A stretch of 64,000 nt of DNA from NCBI GenBank assembly GCA_009924735.1, contig RFQZ01000007.1, positions 1 through 64,000 of the forward strand, written 5' to 3'. The stretch comes from Flavobacteriia bacterium (lineage in GTDB: Bacteria; Bacteroidota; Bacteroidia; Flavobacteriales_D; Crocinitomicaceae). The first letter of the stretch is position 1, and each line of letters begins with the position of its first letter. Under the pieces are notes generated by a model, which saw only the letters and a list, made by a program, of their open reading frames with translations, did not search any database and had not been told where the DNA came from. Shown here piece after piece: positions 56,071 through 64,000 of this stretch. The position numbers were made by a program, and so were the translations under genes.

Positions 56071-56091
56071 TAAGTTGAAACGCTATCTGCA

Positions 56092-56529
56092 TTGGAATTA
56101 CAGGACAAAGTAAAAAATATTTTCTCGGCATATTTAGAGCAAAATGGGCATCGGAAAACACCTGAGAGGTATGCGATATTGGCTGAAATATACAGTTATG
56201 TGGGACATTTTGACATAGACACGTTGTATTTCAAGATGAAGGCTGAGAATTACCGGGTATCGCGGGCTACGTTGTACAACACCATCGAATTGCTTTTGGC
56301 TTGCAACTTAGTACGCAAACATCAATTTGGTAAAAACATGGCGCAATATGAGAAATCACATGGCTCCAAACAGCACGACCACATTGTCTTAACGGATACT
56401 GGGGAAGTCATTGAATTTTGCGACCCTCGCATTCAGCAAATTAAATCGACCATAGAAGAATTGTTTGAGGTTGAAGTTCAGCACCATTCACTCTATTTCT
56501 ATGGCATTAAAACAAAGAAAAATGATTGA
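56092..56529 (+). CDS. Fur-family transcriptional regulator
   Basis: 145 residues, TTG start. The N-terminal winged helix is [62 protein letters not shown]. The C-terminal dimerization domain has the metal ligands [22 protein letters not shown] (H-D-H). The second CxxC zinc motif of many Fur proteins is absent. Whether it senses iron, zinc or peroxide cannot be decided. It overlaps the STAS gene by 8 nt. Confidence 0.9.
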   Translation: MELQDKVKNIFSAYLEQNGHRKTPERYAILAEIYSYVGHFDIDTLYFKMKAENYRVSRATLYNTIELLLACNLVRKHQFGKNMAQYEKSHGSKQHDHIVLTDTGEVIEFCDPRIQQIKSTIEELFEVEVQHHSLYFYGIKTKKND

Positions 56530-56854
56530 TTATTTTATTACGAACGGTGAGACTACCTGTATTACATTGGATGGAAAATTACTGTCCGATGCGGATTTAA
56601 AAGCAGTTACCGTTGAAATTGAAAAGTTAAAAAATTGGTCTATCGTATTGGATCTTAAAGAATTATCTCATGTTAATTCAAGTGGAATTGCCTTTTTGGT
56701 ACGCATCCTCACCCGTTCCAGGGTAAATGGTGGCGACACCGTTATTTGCAATTTAAACGCTAGCCTTCGCAAACTGTTTGACATCACTAAAATGCACGAG
56801 ATATTTGTGATTTACAACAGCCAAGAGGAGGCCAATGCACATTTTAAAAAATAA
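56522..56854 (+). CDS. STAS-domain protein (anti-sigma-factor antagonist-like)
   Basis: 110 residues from the ATG at 56522 ([20 protein letters not shown]); the upstream in-frame ATG is inside fur and off-family. STAS signature: [71 protein letters not shown]. Ser53 of VNSSG is the position phosphorylated in SpoIIAA. No kinase or phosphatase partner is adjacent. Its co-transcription with fur and purA is intriguing but unexplained. Confidence 0.85.
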   Translation: MIDYFITNGETTCITLDGKLLSDADLKAVTVEIEKLKNWSIVLDLKELSHVNSSGIAFLVRILTRSRVNGGDTVICNLNASLRKLFDITKMHEIFVIYNSQEEANAHFKK

Positions 56855-56856
56855 GA

Positions 56857-58125
56857 ATGAAAGTAGATGTTTTGTTGGGCCTACAGTGGGGCGATGAAGG
56901 AAAAGGAAAAGTAGTAGATGTTTTAACACCTAATTATCAAATCATAGCAAGGTTCCAAGGCGGACCAAATGCGGGTCACACCTTAGAATTTGAGGGTGTG
57001 AAACATGTTTTACATACCATTCCATCTGGTATTTTCAGAAAGGATGTTGTCAACGTAATCGGCAACGGTGTTGTCATAGACCCCATTGTATTTGCCATAG
57101 AATTGGAAAAATTAGCACCTTTCAACATTGAACTCAACAAGCGCTTAATCATTTCCAAAAAAGCACATTTAATTTTACCTACGCACCGTTTGTTGGATGC
57201 AGCATCCGAACATGCCAAAGGATTGAAAAAAATTGGCTCAACCTTAAAAGGCATTGGTCCTACCTACATGGATAAAACCGGAAGAAATGGCCTCCGCATT
57301 GGGGATGTTTTCTTACCTAATTTCCGTGCTAAGTACGATGACTTAAAAGAAAAACATTTGGGAATCCTTTCTCATTATGCAGACTTCGAATTCAACATTG
57401 AAGAACTTGAGAAAGAATGGTTTGAAAAACTTGAAATCATAAAATCTCTTCCATGCATTGAAAGTGAACATTACCTAAATGCCGCGCTTAAAAACAACCA
57501 AAAAATTCTTGCCGAAGGCGCACAAGGTACCATGCTTGACATTGATTTCGGCACCTACCCTTATGTCACTTCATCCAACACAATCACAGCTGGAACCTGC
57601 ACAGGTTTAGGTGTAGCACCTACCAAAATTGGAAAAGTCATTGGCATATTCAAAGCGTATTGTACCCGCGTAGGTTCAGGTCCTTTTCCAACAGAATTGC
57701 TTGACGAAACCGGTGAAGAAATGCGTGTGGAAGGAAGAGAATTCGGCTCTACCACGGGAAGACCAAGAAGATGTGGCTGGTTGGACCTTGTCCAATTAAA
57801 ATATGCGATTATGATCAATGGCGTAACAGAACTTTGCATGATGAAAGCAGATGTACTAAGCATCTTCGATGAAATCAATGTTTGCGAAGCCTATGAAATC
57901 GATGGCGAACGCATCGAAGCCTTTCCTTACGATGTAGCCGAATTGGAAATAAAACCCATCTACAAACCGCTTAAGGGTTGGAAAAAAGACCTAACAGGAC
58001 TTACTTCGTACAACGACTCACCCGAAGAACTTAAAGCGTACGTATCCTACCTTGAAACCGCACTTGAGACGCCCATTCACATGGTTTCCGTCGGTCCAGA
58101 CAGGGCACAAACGCTAATGAAATAA
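56857..58125 (+). CDS. purA: Adenylosuccinate synthetase
   Basis: 422 residues. GTP-binding and catalytic motifs: LGLQWGDEGKGKVVDVL (Asp13 region), RFQGGPNAGHTLEF (His41 region), GIGPTYMDKTGRNGLRIGD, EGAQGTMLDIDFGTYPYVTSSNTI, KAYCTRVGSGPFPTEL and GRPRRCGWLDLV. It makes adenylosuccinate from IMP, aspartate and GTP. It starts 2 nt after the STAS gene. Confidence 0.96.
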   Translation: MKVDVLLGLQWGDEGKGKVVDVLTPNYQIIARFQGGPNAGHTLEFEGVKHVLHTIPSGIFRKDVVNVIGNGVVIDPIVFAIELEKLAPFNIELNKRLIISKKAHLILPTHRLLDAASEHAKGLKKIGSTLKGIGPTYMDKTGRNGLRIGDVFLPNFRAKYDDLKEKHLGILSHYADFEFNIEELEKEWFEKLEIIKSLPCIESEHYLNAALKNNQKILAEGAQGTMLDIDFGTYPYVTSSNTITAGTCTGLGVAPTKIGKVIGIFKAYCTRVGSGPFPTELLDETGEEMRVEGREFGSTTGRPRRCGWLDLVQLKYAIMINGVTELCMMKADVLSIFDEINVCEAYEIDGERIEAFPYDVAELEIKPIYKPLKGWKKDLTGLTSYNDSPEELKAYVSYLETALETPIHMVSVGPDRAQTLMK

Positions 58126-58129
58126 TGCT

Positions 58130-59665
58130 TTGAAGAAAAGTCTTGCCTTTCTTTTATTGGTTTTTCTTCACGTTTTCATAGGCAATGTCGTAGCTTATTC
58201 ACAAGGCAAACTTGAACTTTTGCCAGGGTCAGAAAAAATTTATTTCGATAAAAACACCCAAACCCATCGACTGGTTGGAAATGTAGGTTTTACCTATCAA
58301 GGAAACACCATGTTCTGCGATTCCGCCCATTACAAAGAGAACCAAAAAATTGTCAAAGCCTTTGGAAATGTGCATATTACGAAAGATGACATAAACCTTT
58401 ACTGTGACTCTATGTTTTATTCCGGCGCACAAAGATTTGCGAGGTTGTGGGGACATGTGAATGTGAGAGACAGTGAATACAAACTAACATCAGACTCAGC
58501 GGAATACGATTCCAAAACAGGAAAAGCGACCTATCGCAATTATGGAAAAATAGAAAATAGTTTGAACAAGGAAAAAATCACGAGTAAAGTTGGCTATTTC
58601 TATCCTGCAACACGGAGTTATTTCTTCAGTGGAAAAGTGAAATACGTCAAAGAGGACTTGACCATAACTACGGACACCTTACAATTTGCGTACGAAAAGC
58701 AAACCACCTACTTCTACGGTCCTACCCACATTAAAAACGACAGCATTCAAATTAAATGTGAGCGAGGCTATTACAACATCGAAAAGCAGGAAGGACAGCT
58801 GAGAAAGAATGTTGAAATCGCTCAAAAATACAGGCGAATTTACTGTGACACAGCTGACTACAAAGAAATTCACCAAGACTTTTTGGGACGAGGACATGTT
58901 CGCATATATGAAAACAACCATCACTTGGTACTTTTTGGCGATCGTTTTCAATCTCATAACACCAAGAGCGCAACCACCTTGAGCGGTCATGCCTTGGTCA
59001 TTGAAACTGGACACAAAGACTCTTTATTTATCCACGCAGAGACCATTTACATGTTTGAAGACTCAACAAAAACAGAAAGAAACCTTTGCGCCAACCACAA
59101 GGTGAAGATTTTTTCCAAATCCATTCAAGCCATAGGAGATTCTGCGAACTACGCGAGCATGTCAGGAACCCTCGTATTGCAGAAGTTGCCCATTTTGTGG
59201 TCCAATTCAGGGGAATTGAAGGGCGATGAAATTCATATCTTCACCAAAGACAGCCTCATAGAAAAAGCAGAAGTCATTGGCCATGCCACAGCCATTTTAG
59301 AAGTTGAAAAAGGCCTTTACTACAACCAACTGTCTGGTAAAAACATTTTAGCGAGGTTCAAAAACAGCGAATTGAACAACGTAAAAGTAAACGGCAATGC
59401 GTGGACCATCTTTTACCCAGTGGATGAAGAAGCGAATGACACGTCGCTGGTTAAAAAGCGAATGGGAATGAATCGATTGTTTGCGTCAGAGCTATTGGTG
59501 TACCTGGACAGCGGGGAAGTTTCTCGCATAACCTATTTCGACAAGCCTGACGGAATTTTCTTTCCAATGGACAAGATTGATGCATCAGAAAAATACATCC
59601 AAGGATTTTCATGGTCCCCCATGCTACGCCCCAGAAATCCATGGGAAATGGTGCATTCCGACTAA
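58130..59665 (+). CDS. OstA/LptA-like outer-membrane biogenesis protein
   Basis: 511 residues, TTG start. The signal peptide ends near VVAYSQGKLEL (about 26). The rest is made of repeated OstA-like beta strands (MFCDSAHYKENQKIVKAFGNVHITKDDINLYCDSMFYSG, LTSDSAEYDSKTGKATYRNYG, and similar). These form the jelly-roll of LptA-type LPS-transport bridges; at this length it resembles the large OstA-like proteins of Bacteroidota. It runs tail to tail into spoT with a 4-nt overlap of the stops. Confidence 0.88.
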   Translation: MKKSLAFLLLVFLHVFIGNVVAYSQGKLELLPGSEKIYFDKNTQTHRLVGNVGFTYQGNTMFCDSAHYKENQKIVKAFGNVHITKDDINLYCDSMFYSGAQRFARLWGHVNVRDSEYKLTSDSAEYDSKTGKATYRNYGKIENSLNKEKITSKVGYFYPATRSYFFSGKVKYVKEDLTITTDTLQFAYEKQTTYFYGPTHIKNDSIQIKCERGYYNIEKQEGQLRKNVEIAQKYRRIYCDTADYKEIHQDFLGRGHVRIYENNHHLVLFGDRFQSHNTKSATTLSGHALVIETGHKDSLFIHAETIYMFEDSTKTERNLCANHKVKIFSKSIQAIGDSANYASMSGTLVLQKLPILWSNSGELKGDEIHIFTKDSLIEKAEVIGHATAILEVEKGLYYNQLSGKNILARFKNSELNNVKVNGNAWTIFYPVDEEANDTSLVKKRMGMNRLFASELLVYLDSGEVSRITYFDKPDGIFFPMDKIDASEKYIQGFSWSPMLRPRNPWEMVHSD

Positions 59666-61905
59666 AGAATCATCTCATCTTCTGAATCCAATCGAGAAAC
59701 GCGTTGAATCCCTTCCAATTCCTGAAACTTTTGCATAAGCTGCTCAAGGTGCTCCGTATCGAAAACCATGACTTGGATCTTCCCTTCAAACACGCCGTCA
59801 TGGGTATCAAAATGAATGCTTTTCATGTTTACTTTGTTTTCCTTGGAGATGATTTCGGTCAAACGATTCACCAGTCCAATTTGGTCTATGCCCACAATGC
59901 GGATGGCTGCCAAACGCTCTTCCATTTTCGCCGATTTCCAGATTGCCTTCATGCAGCGATAAGCATATTTTGACATCAGGTGAACAGAATTGGGACAATC
60001 GGAACGGTGAATTTTAATCCCTTGATTCAGGGTTATAAAGCCAAATACGTTGTCGCCAGGTATCGGATTGCAACAGTTTGCCAATTGGTAATCCAAGCCT
60101 TTAAAATCCTCCCCGATGTAAATAATGTCGTTTTTCGGGTCTATGCCCGTACCTTTTCCGGAGGGAAGTTCTTTGCCTTTTTTGAGCAATACTGAATCTT
60201 TCCTGGAGAGTTGCAACATGCCATTCAGGTCATCGATCTCCCTGATTTTGTTTAAATCAATTTTTCCTTTCGCTACGCGAAAATACAGTTCTGTCGCGCT
60301 TGAAATGCCAAAATATTTTTCTAAAAAGGTGATGTTTTCGCTGCAAACCTTGAGATTGAATTGCTTAAATTTTCTTTCCAAGGTTTCTTTCCCATCTTGC
60401 GCAATGGCTTTACGCTCCTCGTTTAAGGAGGATTTAATTTTTTGCTTCGCGCGGGCAGAAACGACAAATTTCAACCAATCCTCATTGGGTTTTTGTTTCG
60501 TGGATGTAATGATTTCAAGCTGGTCTCCATTTTGAAGTTGGTAACTCAAAGGCATCAAGCGGTTGTTCACCTTAGCACCTATGCACTTGTCGCCAATATC
60601 CGTATGTATATCATAAGCAAAATCCAGTATGGTAGAACCATTCGGAAGTACCCTTAACTCCCCTTTTGGGGTAAAGACATAAATTTCATAATTGAAGAGG
60701 TTTAATTTGAATTCATTGATAAAATCCAATGCGTTTGCATCTGAACTCTCCAACAAATCTCGCACTTCCGCAATCCAACGGTCAAATTTACTCTCGTCGT
60801 TTTTAGACTCCTTGTACTTGTAATGTGCGGCCAATCCTTTTTCGGCGACCTCGTCCATTCTTTTGGAGCGAATTTGAACTTCCACCCATCGTCCCTGAGG
60901 CGACATCACCGTAGTGTGAAGAGATTCATAACCGTTTGCCCTCGGAGTAGAAATCCAATCCCGTAAACGCTCTGGACTGGGCTGGTAAAAATCAGTAACA
61001 ATGCTGTAAATCCGCCAACAATCTGTTTTCTCTTTATCAGATGGGGTATCTAAGATGATTCGTATGGCAAATACATCAAATACTTCTTCGAAAGGAATGT
61101 CTTTATGCTGCATTTTTCTCCAGATGGAAGAAATGGATTTCGTTCGTGCCTTGATGTCAAATTGATACCCTTGCGCATTCATCTCCTCACGTATGGGAGC
61201 TGTAAACCTCCTAATGAACCTAGACCTAACGTCTTGAGAGCTTTTCAACTTAGATTCAATTTCCTTAAAAATCTCAGGCTCACAGTACATCATAGACAAG
61301 TCTTCGAGTTCTGTTTTGACGGTGTAAAATCCAAATCGATGTGCCAAGGGAGCGTACAAAAAACGCGTTTCCGATGCTATTTTTAGCTGTTTATCCGGCT
61401 TCATGCTGGACAAGGTTCGCATGTTATGCAATCGATCCGCCAATTTAATCAGCACCACCCGGAAATCGTCTGAGATGGTAAGGATCATTTTTCGAAAATT
61501 CTCGGCTTGCACGGAAGCATTTTCATCGAAAACCTCCGGTATTTTAGTAAGTCCGTTGATGATTTTGGATATTTTGGGACCAAACATGTCCTCAATATCT
61601 ACCAAAGTAATGTAGGTATCTTCCACGGTATCGTGCAATAAGGCACAAATAATGGCGGTACTGTCCAACCCCATCTCTTCGGCACAAATCCTGGCTACGT
61701 AAATGGGATGATAGATGTAGAGTTCTCCGGATTTCCTTCGCATGTCTTTATGCGCTTCCAAGGCCAAATCAAATGCTTTTCGGATTGCTTTGGTTTCCTC
61801 TTTGGAACGGTCCTTTACTGCACGCAGCAGTCCTTTAAAGGCAGAAAGAATTTCTAACCTTTCTTTTTCGATGTCAAAAGCATTGGAAGGAATTGGACTA
61901 TTCAT
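59662..61905 (-). CDS. Bifunctional (p)ppGpp synthetase/hydrolase (RelA/SpoT family)
   Basis: 747 residues from the ATG at 61905, which overlaps the fahA stop by 8 nt; 12 further upstream codons are off-family. The hydrolase HD domain (about 30-200) has ALLHDTVEDTYI and KLADRLHNMRTL. The synthetase (about 235-390) has the ISSIWRKMQ segment, FDVFAIRIIL, YESLHTTV and VEVQIRSKRMDEVAEKGLAAHYKYK. The TGS is at about 405-465 (VFTPKGELRVLPNGSTILDFAYDIH) and the ACT in the last 75 residues. Both catalytic halves look complete, so it can make and destroy ppGpp. Confidence 0.94.
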   Translation of the reverse strand: MNSPIPSNAFDIEKERLEILSAFKGLLRAVKDRSKEETKAIRKAFDLALEAHKDMRRKSGELYIYHPIYVARICAEEMGLDSTAIICALLHDTVEDTYITLVDIEDMFGPKISKIINGLTKIPEVFDENASVQAENFRKMILTISDDFRVVLIKLADRLHNMRTLSSMKPDKQLKIASETRFLYAPLAHRFGFYTVKTELEDLSMMYCEPEIFKEIESKLKSSQDVRSRFIRRFTAPIREEMNAQGYQFDIKARTKSISSIWRKMQHKDIPFEEVFDVFAIRIILDTPSDKEKTDCWRIYSIVTDFYQPSPERLRDWISTPRANGYESLHTTVMSPQGRWVEVQIRSKRMDEVAEKGLAAHYKYKESKNDESKFDRWIAEVRDLLESSDANALDFINEFKLNLFNYEIYVFTPKGELRVLPNGSTILDFAYDIHTDIGDKCIGAKVNNRLMPLSYQLQNGDQLEIITSTKQKPNEDWLKFVVSARAKQKIKSSLNEERKAIAQDGKETLERKFKQFNLKVCSENITFLEKYFGISSATELYFRVAKGKIDLNKIREIDDLNGMLQLSRKDSVLLKKGKELPSGKGTGIDPKNDIIYIGEDFKGLDYQLANCCNPIPGDNVFGFITLNQGIKIHRSDCPNSVHLMSKYAYRCMKAIWKSAKMEERLAAIRIVGIDQIGLVNRLTEIISKENKVNMKSIHFDTHDGVFEGKIQVMVFDTEHLEQLMQKFQELEGIQRVSRLDSEDEMIL

Positions 61906-63175
61906 CAATGGCGGGCAACAATTGGGTAGATACTTCGCCAAATCCCAACCTCACTTGGTCATTCACACAAAATCCTTTCATGATTACCGTATCGAAATCC
62001 TGGATAAACTTCCTTTCTGTACCGTTTGACATTTTCAATGGTTTTGTACCTTTCCAAGCCAACTCCAACATAGAACCATAGGAATCCGGTGTAGAACCTG
62101 AGACGGTACCCGATCCCATTAAATCCCCACAACGAACGTTACAGCCGTTTACCGTGTGATGCGCCAATTGTTGTGACATGTTCCAGTACATATACTTAAA
62201 GTTCGATGTACAAACTTTATCAGGCGTACTTTCTTTGGGCTGAATGTACACTTCCAACTGAATGTCGTAGGATTTTTTACCTTCAAATTTCAAATAATCC
62301 AATACAGGTGGACTTTGTACCGGAGAAGACACTTCAAAGGGTTTAAGTGCATCCAAGGTAACAATCCAAGGAGAAACAGAGGACGCGAAATTTTTTCCTA
62401 AAAAAGGCCCCAGTGGAACATACTCCCACTGTTGAATGTCGCGGGCAGACCAATCGTTAAACAAGCAGAGCCCAAAAATAAAATCTTCCGCTTCATCGGC
62501 AGAAATCGAATGTCCCAGTGGTTTACCCGGAAAGGTGAAAAAACCCATTTCCAACTCAAAATCTACCCTTTGGGAAGGACCAAACACCGGAATCTCTGCA
62601 CCTTCTGGTTTCGTTTGTCCTTTTGGTCTGTGAATGGAAACCCCAGATTCTACAATGGAGCTTGCACGACCATGGTAACCCACTGGCATCCATAACCAAT
62701 TTGGAAGCAACGCATTGGCTGGGTCACGAAACATCATTCCCACATTGGTTGCGTGCTCTTTACTGGCATAGAAATCCGTGTAATCTCCAATTTTAATTGG
62801 CAAACACATGCGTACGTCTGAAGCAGAATGAATGGCCATGGATTGATCTGCTTTCGAATCTTGTAGCCCGAGGTAGGTCCCACAAAACACTTCAGAAATA
62901 CGGTTTCTCAAGGCTGAATTTGCGACCTTTCCTTTTTCTATCATGGAATTTAAGGCATCTGAACTAAAATCCCCTAAGTGGAATCCTAAGTCCGACAAGT
63001 AGCCCAATTCAAAGAGTTTACTTAAATCAATGACATGATCCCCAATTCTTGTAGCTACAAAGGACGCCCCTGCTTCCATTTCCGCTACGCCAAAAGGAAT
63101 GTTTTGAATGGGAAAATCAGTAGCATCAGGCATTGACAACCACGTTCGTAAGTTGGGATTATTGGCAGAAATCAT
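61898..63175 (-). CDS. fahA: Fumarylacetoacetase
   Basis: 425 residues from the ATG at 63175 (MISANNPNLRTWLSMPDATD); 15 upstream codons in-frame belong to the gap. Motifs: YTDFYASKEHATNVGMMFRDP, NWLWMPVGYHGRASSI, RVDFELEMGFF, FGLCLFNDWSARDIQQWEYVPLGPFLGKNF and CNVRCGDLMGSGTVSG. It hydrolyses fumarylacetoacetate to fumarate and acetoacetate, the last step of tyrosine/homogentisate degradation; other pathway genes are not in the window. Confidence 0.95.
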   Translation of the reverse strand: MISANNPNLRTWLSMPDATDFPIQNIPFGVAEMEAGASFVATRIGDHVIDLSKLFELGYLSDLGFHLGDFSSDALNSMIEKGKVANSALRNRISEVFCGTYLGLQDSKADQSMAIHSASDVRMCLPIKIGDYTDFYASKEHATNVGMMFRDPANALLPNWLWMPVGYHGRASSIVESGVSIHRPKGQTKPEGAEIPVFGPSQRVDFELEMGFFTFPGKPLGHSISADEAEDFIFGLCLFNDWSARDIQQWEYVPLGPFLGKNFASSVSPWIVTLDALKPFEVSSPVQSPPVLDYLKFEGKKSYDIQLEVYIQPKESTPDKVCTSNFKYMYWNMSQQLAHHTVNGCNVRCGDLMGSGTVSGSTPDSYGSMLELAWKGTKPLKMSNGTERKFIQDFDTVIMKGFCVNDQVRLGFGEVSTQLLPAIDE

Positions 63176-63185
63176 ATTGAAAAAA

Positions 63186-64000
63186 TTAAACGTTAAACCT
63201 AAAGTGCATGATGTCGCCATCTTCTACGATGTATTCCTTCCCTTCCACCTTGAATTTTCCTGCGTCTTTAACGGCAGATTCAGAGCCTAAGGTGACAAAA
63301 TCGTTGTATTTCATTACTTCTGCGCGAATAAATCCTTTTTCGAAATCTGTATGAATGACGCCGGCTGCTTGTGGGGCGGTAGAACCTTTGTGCAAAGTCC
63401 AAGCGCGCACTTCCTTTACACCTGCTGTAAAGTAGGTTTGTAAATTGAGCAACGCATACGCTGAGCGAATCAATCTATTTACACCAGGCTCGTCTAAGGC
63501 CAACTCATCTAAAAACATTTGACGTTCTTCGTAGGTCTCTAATTCCGATATATCTGCTTCAATTTTCGCCCCGATTATAATCACTTCGGCGTTTTCAGAA
63601 GCCACAGCTGCCTTCACTTTCTCAACGTATTGATTTCCGGTTTTAACAGAATTTTCATCCACATTACAGACGTACATCACAGGTTTTGAGGTAATCAAAT
63701 TAAATCTTTTGATCACATCCATTTCTTCCTGAGAAAATCCCAATGCCCTGGCCGAAAGCCCTTTTTCCAAACCTTCTTTAATCTTTAGCGCGAGCTCATT
63801 TTCTTTCAACGAGTCTTTATCTCCGGATTTAATAACCCTTGCCAAGCTTTGAATTTTCTTTTCGATGGTATCCAAATCTTTCAATTGCAATTCGATGTCG
63901 ATGATTTCCTTGTCTCGAATGGGATCAACGCTTCCATCTACGTGGATGATGTTTCCATCGTCAAAGCAACGAAGCACATGTAAAATGGCATCGGTTTCTC
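63186..64000 (-). CDS. ychF: Ribosome-binding GTPase YchF (5' part beyond window)
   Basis: About 271 residues visible; the frame continues through the right edge ([18 protein letters not shown]), so the N-terminal G domain motifs are outside. Present are [18 protein letters not shown], a long helical coiled-coil part (about 30-90 of the visible chain), [11 protein letters not shown] (the NKxE-like region), and the C-terminal TGS domain ([49 protein letters not shown]). YchF is an ATP-preferring Obg-family protein that modulates translation and oxidative stress responses. Confidence 0.94.
   Translation of the reverse strand, partial: ETDAILHVLRCFDDGNIIHVDGSVDPIRDKEIIDIELQLKDLDTIEKKIQSLARVIKSGDKDSLKENELALKIKEGLEKGLSARALGFSQEEMDVIKRFNLITSKPVMYVCNVDENSVKTGNQYVEKVKAAVASENAEVIIIGAKIEADISELETYEERQMFLDELALDEPGVNRLIRSAYALLNLQTYFTAGVKEVRAWTLHKGSTAPQAAGVIHTDFEKGFIRAEVMKYNDFVTLGSESAVKDAGKFKVEGKEYIVEDGDIMHFRFNV

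Overview
The window is chromosomal DNA from a member of the Bacteroidota, most likely order Flavobacteriales (a Crocinitomicaceae/Fluviicola-like lineage is my guess). Evidence: a type IX secretion (T9SS) C-terminal sorting domain, a PorD-like (DUF4835) protein, GldI-like FKBP lipoproteins, an S46 dipeptidyl-peptidase, a PUR-alpha (DUF3276) protein, a GSCFA protein, and promoters with the Bacteroidota -7 box TAnnTTTG. Shine-Dalgarno sequences are mostly absent.

Layout. 1-7812 (minus) encodes a giant secreted protein built of Ig-like modules alternating with ALK/LTK-type glycine-rich domains. Its reading frame is broken near 946 and its 3' end lies off the left edge. A tRNA-Val with a terminator and a PUR-domain gene follow. 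8717-21795 (plus) is a dense housekeeping run: lytic transglycosylase, miaA, a thioredoxin-like lipid/thiol protein, DHH phosphoesterase, two FKBP lipoproteins, M23/LysM peptidase, bamD, rpoZ, coaBC, porD, recN, GSCFA. 21796-27880 (minus) carries a T9SS cargo protein, DUF4268, fsa, yidC, pyrG and a gamma-carbonic-anhydrase-like protein. 27932-37043 (plus) carries rhodanese, mutS2, pabB, tilS, an rRNA methyltransferase, a Crp/Fnr regulator and an S46 peptidase. aroB and proline dehydrogenase follow, divergently transcribed.

39404-45180 is the accessory part. Seven single genes, all on the minus strand (methyltransferase, leucine-rich protein, TonB-C-like protein, two exported unknowns, a 54-residue antitoxin-like protein not large enough for ordinary ORF cut-offs, and a Fic protein), are separated by imperfect palindromes sharing an AACGGTT..GGGCTTGGCG-like left end and, in the best copies, a CGCTGTTA right end. 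This looks like an integron-type or related gene-cassette array without a visible integrase.

45180-53510 is a surface-glycan neighbourhood: a tight operon SDR / FemAB-like acyltransferase / NodB-like deacetylase / AAC(3)-like acyltransferase, then a small Spy-like protein, a frame-broken membrane-TPR gene and two sulfotransferases. The right end has ettA, a family 2 glycosyltransferase, a Fur-family regulator, a STAS protein, purA, an OstA/LptA-like protein, a SpoT/RelA enzyme, fahA and the 3' part of ychF.

The strongest cross-cutting signal is regulatory. In at least six genes an exact TAnnTTTG box ends only 3-4 nucleotides before the start codon, which predicts leaderless mRNAs. Two genes (near 946 and near 49485) have out-of-frame internal deletions relative to their families; assembly error and real decay cannot be separated from sequence alone.
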